Shown: positions 35,750 to 44,182 of the stretch, piece after piece
Numbering within the stretch: the stretch's first letter is position 1
Layout: every line of letters begins with the position of its first letter
NCBI GenBank assembly: GCA_046295175.1
Contig: JBKBNY010000018.1
Location: forward strand, 12,733 to 76,732
Source: JALOLV01 sp046295175
Lineage (GTDB): Bacteria > Bacteroidota > Bacteroidia > Cytophagales > Spirosomataceae
Length of the DNA stretch: 64,000 nt
Reading direction: 5' to 3'
Notes under the pieces: model-generated
What the model was told of the DNA's origin: nothing
Seen by the model: the letters and a program-made list of their open reading frames with translations, nothing else
Database searches by the model: none
Position numbers and translations under genes: made by a program

Positions 35750-35943
35750 TTAGGACTTTCGCTTGGCTATAAATAATCCCATTAGGGATAGAATATCGGT
35801 AGAAAAAAATAAAATCTTTTTTAAAACAAGTCCCGTAGGGATGATATATCGTCCTTACGGGACTTAAAACCCCAAAAAGACATACTTTTCTACCGATATA
35901 GTGTCCCGATGGGACAAAAAAATAATTGAAGCGAAAGTCCTAA
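35750..35943. repeat. 194-bp MITE-like inverted-repeat element
   Basis: Terminal arms TTAGGACTTTCGCTT (35750-35764) and AAGCGAAAGTCCTAA (35929-35943), perfect over 15 bp. Subterminal ATATCGGTAGAAAA and TTTTCTACCGATAT match inverted, and small hairpins of the type GTCCC-GTA-GGGA(C) occur three times, including a central GTCCCGTAGGGA facing TCCTTACGGGAC. No ORF inside, so non-autonomous. No target-site duplication is evident. Confidence 0.75.
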
Positions 35944-35968
35944 GTATTAAGCCCTGTGAAATTTATAA

Positions 35969-36057
35969 ACTTATAGATATTGAAATAACTTCCCTTAGAA
36001 ACCGTGCCACGGATTCTTCTCTTATTTATTTAACCAAGTTATTTCACAATCAATAAA
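35969..36057. repeat. Palindromic element 2, internally deleted copy
   Basis: Begins ACTTATAGATATTGAAATAA and continues CTTCCCTTAGAAACCGTG-CCACGG, then TTATTTATTTAACCAAGTTA and ends TTTCACAATCAATAAA. It matches both halves of the 142-bp copy at 41683-41824 but lacks its middle of about 53 bp. Confidence 0.75.
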
Positions 36058-36089
36058 CCTTGTCAAAGGTACTACCTTATGCTTACATT

Positions 36090-36578
36090 TTAATCCTTTT
36101 TAGGTTTCATAATTTGTCTAAGGAATCTTACCCAAAAATTCCATTTACTGTATTTTTTATCTTTGGTAAAATGGTTTTCTACTTTATCAAAAGCATCTTC
36201 TATATACGCATCGTGTAACCAGCGAATCGCCAATGCCCATTTTAAAGTTGCAGTACCGGTTGTGGTCATGTCAATGATGTGTGATAGCTCGGTTTGGTTA
36301 GTACCTAATTCGATAATATCGAATCTGTGAAAACCATTAAATCCTTTTAAATCAAACTGAAAAGTTATGGATTTTTCGGGATGATATGCAGTTACAAAAT
36401 ACTTTATTGGCCCATGACCACCTTTTGAGCCAACTTGTAGCCCTCTGTCAAGTCTCATCGGATGCCATTTGTCTGTTGCCAGTATCATATCGTTTTTGGT
36501 AGCTAAAGTATTTAATAGTTCACCAATTTTAGAGGTTGGTTGGTTAAGAACTCTTTTGTGAATATTAATTACTTTCAT
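36090..36578 (-). CDS. SRPBCC-like hypothetical protein
   Basis: 162 aa, no signal peptide. The layout (ATDKWHPMRLDRGLQVGSKG, YHPEKSITFQFDLKGFNGFH, ELSHIIDMTTTG, long C-terminal helix AIRWLHDAYIEDAFDKVENH) suggests an SRPBCC/START-like lipid-binding fold. Its start overlaps the end of the membrane protein gene by 4 bp (36575-36578), so the two are translationally coupled. Function unknown. Confidence 0.75.
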   Translation of the reverse strand: MKVINIHKRVLNQPTSKIGELLNTLATKNDMILATDKWHPMRLDRGLQVGSKGGHGPIKYFVTAYHPEKSITFQFDLKGFNGFHRFDIIELGTNQTELSHIIDMTTTGTATLKWALAIRWLHDAYIEDAFDKVENHFTKDKKYSKWNFWVRFLRQIMKPKKD

Positions 36579-37186
36579 TTGCCAATAAGAATATTATAAT
36601 CGGACGGAATTTGAAATCCTTGGAATTGGTTTGTCAAACCATAGATTAAAAAAGTTGCAAAGCAAAACCCGGTTATCAGAATAAAGATGGATTGTTTGCA
36701 AGGGCTGAATCCAAGAATGGGTTTGTTCATTCGCTGATTATGAATTGCAGCAATATGCCCAAAAAATGAAGCAACGGCAAGGAAATAATACGGAATAAAA
36801 AACAAATTGAAAGGAAATGTATTAAGTCCGGCAACGCCAAAATAAATATTTGTATCAAGATGTAAGATAAATCGCCCCGCAAGAACAACACTCACGTGAA
36901 TAACAAAAAAAATGGCTAAGTAAAGCCCTGTCCAGATTTGCAGTTTCTCAAAAAAAGTGCTTACAGTATGCCTTTTTGCTTTGAAGAGTAATAAACCAGA
37001 ATAGATTTGAGTAGCAACCGCCGAAAGTAAAATTGACTCAACAAAAATATTGCGATAAATACTTCGTAGAGAGTTCATTACTTCGATGTGCTTGCCAGCA
37101 CCTAAAATGCTAAAACAGTGATTGAATAAGTGCAGACCCACAAAAACCGTGATTGTTAGCCCAGATATAAAATGAAGCTTTTTCAT
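36575..37186 (-). CDS. Membrane protein with about five helices, SdhC-like
   Basis: 203 aa from the Met at 37186; the frame opens six codons earlier. Hydrophobic segments include KLHFISGLTITVFVGLHLFN, SILLSAVATQIYSGLLLF, WTGLYLAIFFVIHVSVVLAG, FFIPYYFLAVASFFGHIAAI and IFILITGFCFATFLIYGL. Conserved-looking His residues in helices (GLHLFNH, VIHVS, GHIAAIHN) recall the cytochrome b-type membrane anchor of succinate dehydrogenase, but the flavoprotein subunits are absent. Lies 55 bp downstream of a Crp-like gene. Confidence 0.7.
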   Translation of the reverse strand: MKKLHFISGLTITVFVGLHLFNHCFSILGAGKHIEVMNSLRSIYRNIFVESILLSAVATQIYSGLLLFKAKRHTVSTFFEKLQIWTGLYLAIFFVIHVSVVLAGRFILHLDTNIYFGVAGLNTFPFNLFFIPYYFLAVASFFGHIAAIHNQRMNKPILGFSPCKQSIFILITGFCFATFLIYGLTNQFQGFQIPSDYNILIGK

Positions 37187-37241
37187 GATAATTACTTTGG
37201 GCAAAGGTCAGTAATTAATACATAATTTCAATTGATATAAA

Positions 37242-37823
37242 TCAAATTCGGTTTTTGGGATTACGGATTCTGCTTAATGTCTCTAATGTAATACCTAAAT
37301 ACGAAGCAATATGTGTAAGAGTAACTCTCTGAATAATATCGGGCCTAATGTTTAAAAGATTATCATACTTCTGTTGAGCGGTTTCAAATTGAACAGAAAC
37401 AATTCGTTCTTGAAGTTGGAGCATTGTTTGGGTTATCACCATTTTGCTTAATCTGTCAAATTCTCTGTATTTATCAGAAAGTTCATTTGCTTTATCTCTC
37501 GAAATTTCTAAAAGAATACTCGGCTCTAAAATCTCGATGAAATGTGGACTCGGTACATCCAGAAAAAAACTATTAATAGAGCAAATAAAATGATTCTCAA
37601 ATGCAAACCAATCTGTTATATCCCTACTGTTTTTTAGGTAAAATGCCCTTGCTGAGCCTTTAGCAATGAAATAGGTTTTATCAGAAAATTGACCCTCTCT
37701 AATAATTATAGTTCCTCTATCGGGTTTAAGTATTTTAGAGAAATCTTTTAATTCACATTGACATTCATTTGTCAATTTCAAATAGTGTTGTTCTATATTA
37801 TCAATTATTTGTTCAATATCCAT
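37242..37823 (-). CDS. Crp/Fnr-family transcriptional regulator
   Basis: 193 aa. N-terminal cyclic-nucleotide-binding fold (GTIIIREGQFSDKTYFIAKG, SARAFYLKNSRDITDWFAFE) and a short C-terminal HTH (VTLTHIASYLGITLETLSRI). No Fnr-type Cys cluster. It probably controls the membrane protein and SRPBCC genes downstream (inference from position). Confidence 0.9.
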   Translation of the reverse strand: MDIEQIIDNIEQHYLKLTNECQCELKDFSKILKPDRGTIIIREGQFSDKTYFIAKGSARAFYLKNSRDITDWFAFENHFICSINSFFLDVPSPHFIEILEPSILLEISRDKANELSDKYREFDRLSKMVITQTMLQLQERIVSVQFETAQQKYDNLLNIRPDIIQRVTLTHIASYLGITLETLSRIRNPKNRI

Positions 37824-37913
37824 ATAGAATGATGTCTATCATAACGTGAGTTCGCTAATTAATGAAAGTCAAAAGGGCTTGAAAATGAGATAATTGTGGT
37901 TTTGTAGCAATAT

Positions 37914-38315
37914 TTAGCTTTTAAATATTCCATTATAAATCAGATAGCTAATAAATCCTGCTAAAATAGTGGCCATTATGTCCCAAATATCTATTGGCTT
38001 ACCAAGTAGAGGATGCACAAGTTCAAACACAACAACACTAAAGGTACCGAGTTTTATCAAGTAGTTTCCTTTTGCTGTGTCGTTGGATAATATGGCAATC
38101 AAGAAAAAAATCGTTGGCAATGTCCCGAAAGTATTACCCAAAGTATCCGCAATGTGAAAGTCATTTATTTTATTGTTGTAAATATACGGTCGATAGATGG
38201 GCCGTCCAACAAATTCATAAATGAGCAATGCTGAGATTCCGATGGCAAAATTGATTGCTTTGTATTTGGTAAGTTTCCAGTTTGTTAGCTCAGATTTAAT
38301 ATCGTTTAGTGTCAT
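37914..38315 (-). CDS. Small membrane protein, 133 aa
   Basis: Three to four hydrophobic segments (INFAIGISALLIYEFVG, LPTIFFLIAILSND, LGTFSVVVFELVHPL, IDIWDIMATILAGFISYLIY). The segment ELVHPLLGKPIDIWDIMATI resembles the last helices of VanZ-like proteins. Function unknown. It ends 90 bp from the Crp-like gene start on the same strand. Confidence 0.7.
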   Translation of the reverse strand: MTLNDIKSELTNWKLTKYKAINFAIGISALLIYEFVGRPIYRPYIYNNKINDFHIADTLGNTFGTLPTIFFLIAILSNDTAKGNYLIKLGTFSVVVFELVHPLLGKPIDIWDIMATILAGFISYLIYNGIFKS

Positions 38316-38638
38316 GATGCTACATCTGGTTGTGGTGGTAAGTTTTTTGTCATTGTATTGAAGTAAGTAAAAGTGAAGAAATATCTCATAGTGTATTATT
38401 TACCACCGAGTTTCACGGAGTTCTATATTAAATTTTGTGTTGCTCAGTGGTAACCGTCGCTACGGTAAAATATTGTTAATTCAATAATTCTTTCCACTTA
38501 TTATGTGAAATTAATATTTATGATTTGAGAATGGATAGTTATACGGTAGTTGTAAACAGCTAATCAGATGTTTATACAAATATACAATATATGCTATTTG
38601 GTTCTACCATTACTTTGTTTGAGTTGACCGATTAAAAT
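38316..38638. other. Intergenic region with palindromic repeat
   Basis: 323 bp. Contains the palindromic element at 38399-38453; otherwise AT-rich with no recognisable gene. Confidence 0.5.
38399..38453. repeat. Palindromic repeat with TTACCAC ends
   Basis: TTACCACCGAG on the left faces CTCAGTGGTAA on the right, 11-bp arms with one mismatch. The ends are related to the inner element at 32721-32811 (TTACCACTAAG/CTTAGTGGTAA). Confidence 0.6.
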
Positions 38639-39091
38639 TTAATGTTGTTTGACGTCATTAAATTGCCAAAGTACATTTATGATTTTCCAAGTGCCATTGA
38701 GCTTGACAATATGCATGTAATCTATCCATTCGTCAGCAACTAATTTTACAGATGCCGAGCGTTCGGATACATCAAGTAAAATAACATCCTTTTTGGGAGA
38801 TTTTGGAAATTTATCTCCATTTTTATTATAGCTTTCGGCAAGTAAAATCATAGATTCGGTTGTTGTCTCACGCACATAATCCTTTCCGGTTGCTTTATCT
38901 TTCCAGAATGTTCGTTTTACCATTCTCGGATGTAAACAACGTTCCATTTGTTGAGGATTTAGGTTGTGCTGCGATTCAATATAATCGAGTGCCGCTTGTT
39001 TAATTGCTAAGGTATCTTGTTTTGTTTGTCCAAAGATACCATTGCTCATCAGAGATATTGTAAGACTAAGAAATAGAAAACGTATATTCAT
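38639..39091 (-). CDS. Secreted NTF2-like/putative lumazine-binding family protein
   Basis: 150 aa. Signal peptide about 1-21 (SLMSNGIFGQ). A single NTF2-like domain: KQAALDYIESQHNLNPQQME, CLHPRMVKRTFWKD, and SASVKLVADEWIDYMHIVKL with NGTWKIINVLWQF at the end, typical of the lumazine-binding-like Bacteroidota family. No catalytic role can be assigned. Confidence 0.8.
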   Translation of the reverse strand: MNIRFLFLSLTISLMSNGIFGQTKQDTLAIKQAALDYIESQHNLNPQQMERCLHPRMVKRTFWKDKATGKDYVRETTTESMILLAESYNKNGDKFPKSPKKDVILLDVSERSASVKLVADEWIDYMHIVKLNGTWKIINVLWQFNDVKQH

Positions 39092-39265
39092 CGTGTATTA
39101 TTTTTAATTGACTTTGCAGACTCGTTATAGACTTATCCAATAACGGATTTTACCTCAGTAATAGTGTTGTAAGTAATCAGACAAAAGAATTTATCGTACC
39201 GCCGATGCGGACAAGAGAAGAAAGATAAAGTATTTATTATCAAACACTTACATTGCTTCAATTTG

Positions 39266-39931
39266 TCAAAATCTGTTTAAAAATCGTTCAAATTCTCCGT
39301 TGTCAACTAATACGGGGCCGTGTCCAAAGCAAAGCACTTTTGGTTTTAGGTCAAATAATTTTTTGATAGATTCTTTATTAACTTCTTTATCAGTAGTAAA
39401 TAGGGTAGGTGGCTCATCAAGACCCACAACGGTGGTTAGTAAATTCATATTTACCATTGTATCGCCAACAATTAAAACCCTATCTTTTTCTCTAAAGAAT
39501 GAAATATGGCCTCTTGAATGCCCTGGGGTTTCGATGACGGTGAAGCTCCCTACGGCATCGCCTTCTTTGAGGAGGTGTGATACTTTTTGTCCTTCTCCGG
39601 CCCAAAATCTTTGTTGGAATCGTGCTATTAAGTTTTTGCTATTGGGGTATTCGTAAATGACTTTTCCTGATTCTGCATTTTCTTTTTCTAATTCAGAAGT
39701 CCATAGCGGAATATTCAGCGTTTTACAAATAGTACTACTGGAACCTTGATGGTCGGCGTGGGCGTGAGTCAAAGCGTGTTTTGTTATTTTTTTTTGTTTG
39801 ATTGATTTAAGAATTATGTTGCCCGAACTCCTAATCCCAGCATCTATGAGTATATCGTCTATGACGTAACAATTAATGGAATTCCTTGGAAGCAAGGAGA
39901 TTTGATAAACATTTTTGGCTATTTCTTTCAT
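39266..39931 (-). CDS. Metallo-beta-lactamase-fold hydrolase
   Basis: 221 aa, no signal peptide. HAHADH at 56-61 is the HxHxDH metal motif; further metal ligands are in ETPGHSRGHISFF, VGDTMVN and CFGHGPVL. A glyoxalase-II- or lactonase-like hydrolase; the substrate is unknown. It is separated by 64 bp from the Crp-like gene upstream on the same strand. Confidence 0.9.
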   Translation of the reverse strand: MKEIAKNVYQISLLPRNSINCYVIDDILIDAGIRSSGNIILKSIKQKKITKHALTHAHADHQGSSSTICKTLNIPLWTSELEKENAESGKVIYEYPNSKNLIARFQQRFWAGEGQKVSHLLKEGDAVGSFTVIETPGHSRGHISFFREKDRVLIVGDTMVNMNLLTTVVGLDEPPTLFTTDKEVNKESIKKLFDLKPKVLCFGHGPVLVDNGEFERFLNRF

Positions 39932-39995
39932 TTTTTATCTTTGAAATTGGAAAAGCAAAAATGAAAGTCTAAATTTTAATTCTCCTTGATAAATG

Positions 39996-40565
39996 TTAAG
40001 AAATTTCTTTTCTAATCCTGCTGAGTGATTCGGGAGCGATTCCCAAAAACGATGCGATGTGTATGAGTGGGGTTCTTTGTACAATTTTTTTAGGAGAGGT
40101 TTTTAGGAAGTCTAAGTATTTCTCTTTTGCAGGAATAGCGTGGATTTTTAGGAGTCTATCAGATAAACAAATAACCGTACTTTCAGATAAAACTCTTCCT
40201 ATTTTTTGCCATTGAGGAATACTCTCGTATAATTCTTGCATTTCATTAAAGCCTATCGACAAAGTCTCGGTGTTTTCTAAACACTGAATAAACTCAAACG
40301 ACTTTGTTTGATTAATGAAACTGGCATACGAAAAAACAAAACCATTGTCGCAAGATAAATAGGTTGTGATTTCTTTACCGTCTTTAAGATAGAAGACTCT
40401 TACTAAGCCAGTTGTGATAAAGTGTAATTGCTTCGAAACTTCGTCTTCTTTGAGTAAGTAGTCCTTAAATTTATATTTGTTATACTTAAACTTAGATACA
40501 ATAATTTCTAATTCTGCCTGAGAGAATTTCTCATGTTGCGTAATTTGATTAATAAGACTTTCCAT
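39996..40565 (-). CDS. Crp/Fnr-family transcriptional regulator
   Basis: 189 aa. Cyclic-nucleotide-binding fold (YLLKEDEVSKQLHFITTGLV, DGKEITTYLSCDNGFVFSYA) and C-terminal HTH (TPLIHIASFLGIAPESLSRI). Same architecture as 37242-37823 but clearly diverged. It likely regulates the MBL-fold gene downstream (positional inference). Confidence 0.9.
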   Translation of the reverse strand: MESLINQITQHEKFSQAELEIIVSKFKYNKYKFKDYLLKEDEVSKQLHFITTGLVRVFYLKDGKEITTYLSCDNGFVFSYASFINQTKSFEFIQCLENTETLSIGFNEMQELYESIPQWQKIGRVLSESTVICLSDRLLKIHAIPAKEKYLDFLKTSPKKIVQRTPLIHIASFLGIAPESLSRIRKEIS

Positions 40566-40631
40566 TCAGACTCATTTACTTTTTTATTTTTTGCTACAAT
40601 AATAGAGGCTTTTAAAAACATCAGCCCAAAT

Positions 40632-40716
40632 TTAGCACAAATGCGGCTTATTGGGCCAATACTCAATCACCTCTGTCGGCCCTACTTTTGCTAAGTCCAC
40701 ATCGGGGGTAGTTGAT
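40632..40716 (-). pseudogene. Short remnant following the PhnB-like gene
   Basis: Directly after the VOC stop, the minus strand stays open as STTPDVDLAKVGPTEVIEY then WPNKPHLC and a stop. This reads like the tail of another protein. Next to it lies TTTAGCACAAATG, the core word of the attC-like elements at 50.1-51.5 kb. Probably debris of a lost cassette; weak evidence. Confidence 0.2.
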
Positions 40717-41157
40717 TTATGGTTGTCCTTTGTATTTTGGGTCAAAGTCCACCATCCATTCTATACCAAACTTATCTCTGAACATTCCAAAATACGAACC
40801 CCAAGGACTACCCTCAATAGGCATTTCTATTTGTCCGCCTTCTGACAGCCCATTAAATATATTATCGGCTTCTTCTTTGCTTTCGGCACTGATAGAAATC
40901 TTGCTTCGGGTTTCCATTTCGCTATGTTTTCCCAATTGCTCTGGGGTGTCGCTTCCCATTAGAATATTGTGTTTACCAATAGGCAATGCAATATGCATAA
41001 TTTTTTCAGCTTCTTTTTCAGAATTAGGGCTGCCTTCAAAGTTCATGTCTTTGAAACGTAAGATTGTAGCAAAATCACCACCAAAGACTGACCTGTAAAA
41101 AGTAAATGCTTCTTCGGCATTTCCATTAAAATGAATGTAAGGGTTGATTGACGCCAT
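40717..41157 (-). CDS. VOC-family protein, PhnB-like
   Basis: 146 aa. A PhnB-type glyoxalase/bleomycin-resistance fold: NPYIHFNGNAEEAFTFYRSV, IMHIALPIGKHNILMGSDTP, SKEEADNIFNGLSEGGQIEM, and PWGSYFGMFRDKFGIEWMV. The family includes isomerases and ring-cleavage enzymes; this subgroup is mostly uncharacterised. No signal peptide. Confidence 0.9.
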   Translation of the reverse strand: MASINPYIHFNGNAEEAFTFYRSVFGGDFATILRFKDMNFEGSPNSEKEAEKIMHIALPIGKHNILMGSDTPEQLGKHSEMETRSKISISAESKEEADNIFNGLSEGGQIEMPIEGSPWGSYFGMFRDKFGIEWMVDFDPKYKGQP

Positions 41158-41316
41158 ATTTTTTTATCTTTATTGTTTACGATGTTTTGAAATCTAATTG
41201 TTTTTCAGTTCATAATATTGGTAAATAAGCCATAAAATTTGAAAAGCACAGTATTTTAAGTTTATATTTTACATCACTTTTGCAAAAAGGTAATTGCAGT
41301 ATTTTGTCATGGGTAA

Positions 41317-41477
41317 AATACACTGTAAACTAAATTAGTATGATTTTTTTCTCGCAGATTCCCGCTGATTTAGTAACGGAAATATTCGCTGATTACTTAT
41401 TCATTTGCGATAGTCCTCGTTTTTAATTCTGCGACCTTCTGCGGCAAAAATTGAATGTACTTAGTTTACAATGTATT
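41317..41477. repeat. Inverted-repeat element enclosing a CTGCG tract
   Basis: Left end AATACACTGTAAACTAA faces right end TTAGTTTACAATGTATT (one mismatch). The interior (about 41350-41445) repeats CGCAGAT/CGCTGAT/CTGCG words as at 35612-35705. The TTAGTTTACAATGT end also occurs alone near 1865. Confidence 0.55.
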
Positions 41478-41481
41478 AAAC

Positions 41482-41631
41482 CTAATAAATTTTTCTCCGA
41501 TTAGCTTCCATAATCCGTTCTCGTGTGTGCCAAGAAGAATGTCTCCGTTTTTCTTGGATAGAATAATGCTTGACTTTATTACCATCATATTTCCAAACGC
41601 CATTTTTGTAAGTTGCTGTCTGTTTTAGCAT
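41482..41631 (-). pseudogene. Frameshifted fragment of a beta-propeller (two-component-regulator-propeller-like) gene
   Basis: From ATG at 41629-41631 the frame gives TYKNGVWKYDGNKVKHYSIQ, then loses sense. One frame over, the sequence continues as KNGDILLGTHENGLWKLIGE and KFIRFN, the same repeat type. The join lies in an A-rich stretch (AGAAAAACGG), so a one-base frameshift is likely. Only one to two blades remain. Confidence 0.55.
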
Positions 41632-41682
41632 CTAAATTGCCAATACTTTTTTAGCCATTACAAGAACTCAAAAAGTTACAAT

Positions 41683-41824
41683 ACTTATAGATATTGAAAT
41701 AACTTCCCTTAGAAACCGTGACACGGTTATATGCTCAAATTGGTAGAAGGATAGGTCCAAAAGTTAACCGTGCCACGGTTTCTTCCCTTATTTATTTAAC
41801 CAAGTTATTTCACAATCTATAAAA
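41683..41824. repeat. Palindromic element 2, long copy
   Basis: Outer ends ACTTATAGATATTGAAATAA and TTATTTCACAATCTATAAA are inverted relatives; inner GAAACCGTGACACGGTT and AACCGTGCCACGGTTTC are inverted with one mismatch. 142 bp, no ORF. A deletion derivative lies at 35969-36057. Confidence 0.75.
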
Positions 41825-41855
41825 CTAAATTCGTCAGTTCTGTTAGATACTCACG

Positions 41856-42311
41856 CTATTTTGTTGTTTTACCGCCCATTTCGGTAAATACTTTGTCAAT
41901 AGGCTCCCAAAGTTCTATCTTGTTTCCTTCGGCATCCATAATGTGTACAAACTTACCGTAGTCAAAGGTTTCTATGTTGTCAAGAATAGTCACACCATTG
42001 TTTTTGAGGTTGTTTACAAGCCCTTCAATATTCTGAACACGATAGTTTATCATAAATTCCTTTTTTGAAGGAGAAAAGTATTCACTTCCTTTTTTGAACG
42101 GGCTCCACTGCAAATAATTTATTTCGTCTGGCCTGTTAGCGTTCCTAAATTCAAAACTTGAACCCCATTGGTCCACTTCGAGTCCCAGATTTTCTGAATA
42201 CCATTCTTTTGTTTTTTCAGGGTCTTCGGAGAAAAAGAAGATTCCACCAATACCTGTCACTTTCGGCGTTGTATCTTGTTGCGAAAGTGACTCTTTAGAT
42301 TGCTCTGCCAT
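41856..42311 (-). CDS. VOC-family (glyoxalase/bleomycin-resistance-like) protein
   Basis: 151 aa. GIGGIFFFSEDPEKTKEWYS, GLEVDQWGSSFEF, FMINYRVQNIEGLVNNLKNN, and IMDAEGNKIELWEP with the typical C-terminal Glu metal ligand. An N-terminal polar extension (MAEQSKESLSQQDTTP) precedes the domain. No signal peptide. Function within the superfamily unknown. Confidence 0.9.
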   Translation of the reverse strand: MAEQSKESLSQQDTTPKVTGIGGIFFFSEDPEKTKEWYSENLGLEVDQWGSSFEFRNANRPDEINYLQWSPFKKGSEYFSPSKKEFMINYRVQNIEGLVNNLKNNGVTILDNIETFDYGKFVHIMDAEGNKIELWEPIDKVFTEMGGKTTK

Positions 42312-42487
42312 GTTGTTACTTTATTTTTGGTTAAATCGAAAAATCTTATGCTTTACAAAATTAGAATCGTACTTAACAATTTTTATAAACTACCACATGA
42401 CATTTACTTATTTGCCGATGCAGTGAAGTTGTAGGATGGAACTTGAAATCTGCACATCACTTTCGTAGCGACACAAAACTGAACTTC

Positions 42488-43210
42488 TCATATTTTCTGT
42501 CGTTTCCAAGCGATTACCTTTATACCGTCTGAATAATGTGTTAAATCAGGTGCTCGTTCGTTTAAGTCTATTTCACCAATCTTGTAATTTACATTCAAAC
42601 TTTTTAAATCGACATGTTTCAATTGCCATTCTCTATGGTGAATGTCGTAGCGATAGCGTTTTGTGTCTTGAACAAGATACAAGCAGTATCTTTCTGTCAG
42701 CCATTTGTCTATTTCAGTTTTGTTGTCTATTGCTTGTTTAATCTCAAATTCGGAATTTAGCTTAAAGCCTTTTTTTGAGTTATTTGATGTGTAGGATTTT
42801 TCGGACCTTCTAATTTCAGCCTTTTCGTAAGGTAATCCCGATATTGTTTTTGCGATAAATGCCGAGATTGCTTTTCCGGCTTCGATATTCAAGAAATAAA
42901 CGCCTTTTTTGTTATCATTGTCAATATAAGTTCTAACATTTATTTCGTCAAAGTCTGAAATACAACTGATTGAAGGCAAAAACTTTGGCCTTATTTTTTC
43001 CATTGTAAAGGCTACCAATGAAATGTAACAGTTGCCCTCAAAAGTATCAATTGATAAACCTGAAGGGACGCATTTTCTTAAAGTTTCAAATGGTACTATC
43101 TAATGTAAAAACAATGCTCTGTTCCATTCTTGGTAGTAAGTCCAATTCCCTTCTGGCATTTCAAAAGGTCTATGTAGTTTGTCATTTAATATTTCTTCTA
43201 TCAAGTCCAT
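42488..43210 (-). pseudogene. DUF2071 (YqjF-like) gene interrupted by an in-frame TAG
   Basis: From ATG at 43208-43210 the frame reads MDLIEEILNDKLHRPFEMPE and GNWTYYQEWNRALFLH, then TAG at 43100-43102, then continues in the same frame as IVPFETLRKCVPSGLSID, TFEGNCYISLVAFTMEKI and the rest to the stop at 42488 (WLTERYCLYLV, IHHREWQLKHVDL, LTHYSDGIKVIAW). The TAG falls where family members have a Trp (LHW), so one G-to-A change would explain it. About 240 codons, the usual family length. The downstream part alone (TTG start at 43018) might still be translated. Confidence 0.75.
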
Positions 43211-43317
43211 TCGTTGACGGTCATTCGGTATAGCTGTTAATGGTTTACGGAACACAAAACTCTCAAACAAAACCTGAGTTTATCACCGTCATTCTGTATG
43301 TTTATGTGGTCGGCTTT

Positions 43318-43758
43318 TTATTTTTTCTTGATTTTTGAAATGGTCTTGCCGATTGATTTTGTCGGTTTGTCCATATCTTTAATTGCAAAGCCAATGGCTT
43401 CTTGTATCAATGCTTTTACTTTTGGGTTTCTGTAGTCGCTTGTATTCTTTACGTCAATGTGCCTGATTAAATTGCCTGTACCTGTTAAGAGTTTATCTGG
43501 GTCTTTTAGAAGTGTACCTTTGTTAAAGCCTAAGTTGAGGTGGTTTGTGTAGATTGGCAACATACAAAAAGCGTCGGATAGCTTGTCTGAGATTGAAAAA
43601 ACCGATGTCAAGGCGTGGGTATGATAAATTAGCTCATTACAGTCAGGATAAAGCTCCAAAATGTATTCTCGCAAGTCTTTAAAAAGGTCAATTACTTCTT
43701 GGTTTTTAAAGTCCAATAAGAATTGAAAGTCTGGATGAATTGGTCGTGAAGTTTTCAT
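43318..43758 (-). CDS. DUF1801-family protein
   Basis: 146 aa. Pattern of the DUF1801/YdhG fold: LFKDLREYILELYPDCNELI, HTHALTSVFSISDKLSDAFC, HLNLGFNKGTLLKDPDKLLT and GTGNLIRHIDVKN. Cytoplasmic; function unknown. Its ATG overlaps the stop of the VOC gene (43755-43758), so the two are coupled. Confidence 0.88.
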   Translation of the reverse strand: MKTSRPIHPDFQFLLDFKNQEVIDLFKDLREYILELYPDCNELIYHTHALTSVFSISDKLSDAFCMLPIYTNHLNLGFNKGTLLKDPDKLLTGTGNLIRHIDVKNTSDYRNPKVKALIQEAIGFAIKDMDKPTKSIGKTISKIKKK

Positions 43759-44138
43759 CTTGCTGAATTGTCATATTGCATTCCGCAAATTAAGTTACCT
43801 TCTGTGTCTAAAAACTTGGCTATGTAACCAACATACGGAATGGCTGTCTTTGGCATCACGACCTGTCCGCCATTGCTTTTTACTTTTTCAATGATTTCAT
43901 CAATATTCTCTACACTAATTGAGCATTCAAAACCAATAACTTTCTCAGGGATAGGCGAGTATTTTCTTGACTGTAATGCACCAATCAATTCTCCATTCTC
44001 GGATTTATCAGCCTTGATTTGCAAAAAATCTCCTTGTCCGTAGGAGTTGAAACCCCAATCAAATACTCCATCATAAAAGCTTTTTGCTCGTTCGATGTCG
44101 TCAATGTGAATCGCAAAATGTGACAGTTTATTGCTCAT
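43755..44138 (-). CDS. VOC-family protein
   Basis: 127 aa. HFAIHIDDIERAKSFYDGVF, DWGFNSYGQGDF, GFECSISVENIDEIIEKVKS, YVGYIAKFLDTEGNLICGMQ: a one-domain VOC fold with typical metal-ligand positions. It begins 45 bp after the attC-like site at 44183-44324 and is coupled to the DUF1801 gene downstream, so the two may form one cassette. Confidence 0.9.
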   Translation of the reverse strand: MSNKLSHFAIHIDDIERAKSFYDGVFDWGFNSYGQGDFLQIKADKSENGELIGALQSRKYSPIPEKVIGFECSISVENIDEIIEKVKSNGGQVVMPKTAIPYVGYIAKFLDTEGNLICGMQYDNSAR

Positions 44139-44182
44139 ATTTTTATGTTTAAATTGTTAATGAGTTCTTTTAAGCTGCCACA

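Larger units (their letters stand above)
35241..36089. other. Repeat-rich intergenic region
   Basis: About 850 bp without a convincing intact gene. It holds a possible gene remnant (35301-35585), a CTGCG-rich repeat tract (about 35610-35700), a 194-bp inverted-repeat element (35750-35943) and the short copy of a second palindromic element (35969-36057). Confidence 0.7.
41158..41855. other. Repeat-rich intergenic region with gene debris
   Basis: About 700 bp with no intact gene. Contains an inverted-repeat element (41317-41477) enclosing a CTGCG-rich tract, a frameshifted propeller-gene fragment (41482-41631) and the long copy of palindromic element 2 (41683-41824). Confidence 0.7.

Noticed and set aside
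35750..35943. Insertion sequence
   Set aside because: The element has inverted ends but no transposase frame, so it is listed as a MITE-like repeat.
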